A stretch of 14,088 bases of DNA, from the NCBI GenBank assembly GCA_964529265.1, contig CAZGVW010000152.1, forward strand, positions 1 through 14,088, written 5' to 3'. Positions 12,633 through 14,088 of this stretch are shown here, in pieces. A model generated the notes under the pieces. That model searched no databases. It saw nothing but the letters and a program-made list of their open reading frames with translations, and had not been told where the DNA came from. Position numbers and translations under genes: made by a program. Positions within the stretch are counted from its first letter, which is position 1; each line of letters starts with the position of its first letter. The stretch comes from CAZGVW01 sp964529265. GTDB lineage: Bacteria > Planctomycetota > Phycisphaerae > Phycisphaerales > UBA1924.

Positions 12633-12667
12633 CCCTCCCCCAAACTCCCGACCCCCACCCCCCCCCC
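12633..12667 (-). other. Potential G-quadruplex motif in the pgk leader (G-rich on the minus strand)
   Basis: The plus strand has C-runs at 12633-12635 (3), 12637-12641 (5), 12647-12649 (3), 12652-12656 (5) and 12658-12667 (10), separated by 1-5 nt. The template strand for pgk therefore meets the classic four-run G-quadruplex pattern with short loops. It lies 27 nt before the pgk Shine-Dalgarno. The mRNA copy is C-rich and could not itself form a G-quadruplex. Confidence 0.55.
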
Positions 12668-12693
12668 GCGCCGCCGCAGCCGGCGCGACCGCC

Positions 12694-12700
12694 GGAGGAG
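12694..12700 (+). promoter_or_regulatory. Shine-Dalgarno GGAGGAG deciding the GTG start of pgk
   Basis: GGAGGAG, 7-nt spacer, then GTG at 12708. The frame runs open upstream to 12579 through Pro/Arg-rich non-coding translation, so this site sets the start and gives the normal Pgk N-terminus. Confidence 0.85.
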
Positions 12701-12707
12701 CCCATCC

Positions 12708-13916
12708 GTGCCGAAGAAGACGATCGACCAGGTGAACGTGAAGGGCAAGCGCGTCCTCATGCGCGTCGATTTCAACGTGCCCATCGAGGGCGGCAAGATC
12801 ACCGACGATCGCCGCATCCGCGAGGCCCTGCCGAGCATCAAGAGCGTCACGGAGCGCGGCGGGCGGCTCATCCTGTGCTCCCACCTCGGCAGGCCGGAGG
12901 GCAAGGGCTACGAGGCGGAGTTTTCGCTCGCGCCGTGCGCGAAGCGGCTGTCCGAACTGCTCGGGCACGATGTCGCCTTCCCCTCGCAGGACTGCATCGA
13001 CGAAAAATCCGCCGCGGCGGTCAAGGGCCTCGCCGACGGGCAGGCCCTGCTGCTCGAAAACCTGCGCTTCCACAAGGGCGAGAAGAAGGGCGACCCGGAC
13101 TTCGCGCGCAAAGTCGCGGCGGATGGCGAGATCTACTGCAACGATGCCTTCGGCACGTGCCACCGGCCGGATGCGTCGATGGTCGCCGTGCCGAAGGCCA
13201 TGGAGGGCAAGCCGCGGGTGTGCGGGCTGCTGCTGCGCAAGGAAATCAAGTACCTCTCCGAAATGCTCGCGAGCCCCGCGAAGCCCTATGTCGCGGTGCT
13301 GGGCGGCGCGAAAGTTTCGGACAAGATCGGCGTGGTGGAGCGGCTGATCCCGCGCACGTCCGCCATCCTCATCGGCGGCGCGATGGCGTACACGTTCCTC
13401 AAGGCGATGGGCAAGACGGTGGGCAAGAGCCGCGTGGAGGAAGACCGCCTGAAGGACGCCAAGCGGATGCTGGAAGCCGCGGCGAAGGCCAAGTGCGATC
13501 TGCACCTGCCGATCGACCACGTGGCCTCGACTGAGTTCGCGGAGCGCTCCGGCGATATCGAGATGTTCCAGGGCGAGATCCCGGCGGGCTACATGGGCCT
13601 CGACATCGGGCCGGAGACGCAGAACGATTTCACGCGCGTGATTTCGCGCGCGAAAACCATCGTGTGGAACGGCCCCATGGGCGTGTTCGAGTGGATGCCC
13701 TTCCGCATCGGCACGCAGCAGGTGGCGGAGGCCATCGCGGAGGCGACGGAGCGGAATGGCGCCGTATCGATCGTCGGCGGCGGCGATTCGGCCGCCGCGG
13801 CGGAGAAGTTTGGCGTGGCCGGCCGCGTGTCGCACGTTTCGACCGGCGGCGGCGCGAGCCTGGAAATGCTTGCGGGAGCGGAGTTTGAGTCGCTGGGGTT
13901 GTTGGATGAGGGGTGA
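12708..13916 (+). CDS. pgk: Phosphoglycerate kinase
   Basis: A 402-residue cytosolic glycolytic enzyme interconverting 1,3-bisphosphoglycerate plus ADP with 3-phosphoglycerate plus ATP. The N-terminal domain has KRVLMRVDFNVP (about residues 14-25), SHLGRPEGK and LLLENLRFHKGEKKGDPDF. NDAFGTCHRPDAS is the substrate-binding His loop. The C-terminal nucleotide domain has LGGAKVSDKIGVVERL, ILIGGAMAYTFLKAMG, the WNGPMGVFEW loop and the GGGDSAAAAEKFG helix cap. The closing motif is VSHVSTGGGASLEMLAG. Length and motifs are fully typical (about 390-405). GTG is preferred as start because of the GGAGGAG 7 nt upstream. It lies 141 bp after the HAD gene with a hairpin and C-rich stretch between, so it is probably a separate transcript unrelated to sulfatase function. 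No gapA or tpiA is adjacent in the window. Confidence 0.97.
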   Translation: MPKKTIDQVNVKGKRVLMRVDFNVPIEGGKITDDRRIREALPSIKSVTERGGRLILCSHLGRPEGKGYEAEFSLAPCAKRLSELLGHDVAFPSQDCIDEKSAAAVKGLADGQALLLENLRFHKGEKKGDPDFARKVAADGEIYCNDAFGTCHRPDASMVAVPKAMEGKPRVCGLLLRKEIKYLSEMLASPAKPYVAVLGGAKVSDKIGVVERLIPRTSAILIGGAMAYTFLKAMGKTVGKSRVEEDRLKDAKRMLEAAAKAKCDLHLPIDHVASTEFAERSGDIEMFQGEIPAGYMGLDIGPETQNDFTRVISRAKTIVWNGPMGVFEWMPFRIGTQQVAEAIAEATERNGAVSIVGGGDSAAAAEKFGVAGRVSHVSTGGGASLEMLAGAEFESLGLLDEG

Positions 13917-14088
13917 GGGGGGAAGCCAAAGCGAGTTAGACGCTAGTTCTCAGCATCGGAACGTCGACGGGCGACGCACATGAGCGACATCGCAGCGGCG
14001 GCACTATCGCAATCGATCCGCGACAGCCGTTGCGCCAGGCGTATCCGCCAGGGCGCTCGGCCGTGCTCGCCGTTGAGGATCGCCCTGC
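13917..14088. other. Right window edge: no assignable gene, several open partial frames
   Basis: At least three frames stay open to the edge. On the plus strand ATG 13980 begins MSDIAAAALSQSIRDS and runs off the end, with no clear Shine-Dalgarno. On the minus strand two frames enter from the right and stop at 13943-13945 (TAG) and 13936-13938 (TAA). None matches a family I recognise, and GC bias in third positions does not separate them. The plus-strand start looks slightly the most gene-like, but I do not call a CDS. Confidence 0.3.

Overview
The window is very GC-rich bacterial DNA. It carries eight well-supported protein genes and an unusually repeat-laden set of intergenic regions. The lineage that fits best is Planctomycetota, perhaps a Phycisphaerae-like member. 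The reasons are the vertebrate-like formylglycine-generating enzyme (FGE) coupled to an exported Cys-type sulfatase, the long antisense open frames expected at this GC content, and the many short intergenic hairpins. This placement is inference from gene content and recollection, not a search. I see no rRNA, tRNA, CRISPR array, transposase or prophage gene.

Left part (1-4.7 kb): a small VOC/PhnB-like protein on the minus strand is bordered by heptanucleotide repeat arrays. An 868-bp divergent intergenic region follows, holding a 12-bp-stem hairpin, a four-copy 33-34-bp tandem hairpin array and a second heptamer array. A lipoprotein-like oligopeptidase B (ptrB) comes next on the plus strand. 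After another hairpin cluster there is a small class I SAM methyltransferase, which runs convergently into topA.

Middle (4.7-8.6 kb): on the minus strand, miaA (tRNA dimethylallyltransferase) lies upstream of topA (DNA topoisomerase I with three C-terminal zinc ribbons). These are separated by about 200 bp containing a hairpin and a perfect -35-like hexamer.

Right part (8.7-14.1 kb): a plus-strand sulfatase maturation cassette. A secreted FGE/SUMF1-type enzyme is followed, one nucleotide later, by a secreted sulfatase with a C-T-A-G-R site, then by a lipoprotein-like HAD-family phosphatase. The FGE presumably oxidises the sulfatase cysteine to formylglycine. The HAD enzyme may act on a product or co-substrate of the same extracytoplasmic pathway. 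pgk (phosphoglycerate kinase, GTG start) follows behind a hairpin and a C-rich leader. The last 170 bp hold no gene I can name.

The two most notable signals are not genes. First, C/G strand asymmetry reverses across the window independently of gene direction: the plus strand is C-rich on the left, G-rich on the right, and near balance through topA. Second, a family of small hairpins shares a GGG(CG/TG)C(C/T) leader with interchangeable stems, and one member lies inside the FGE coding sequence. I found no clear novel multi-gene defence or biosynthetic system.
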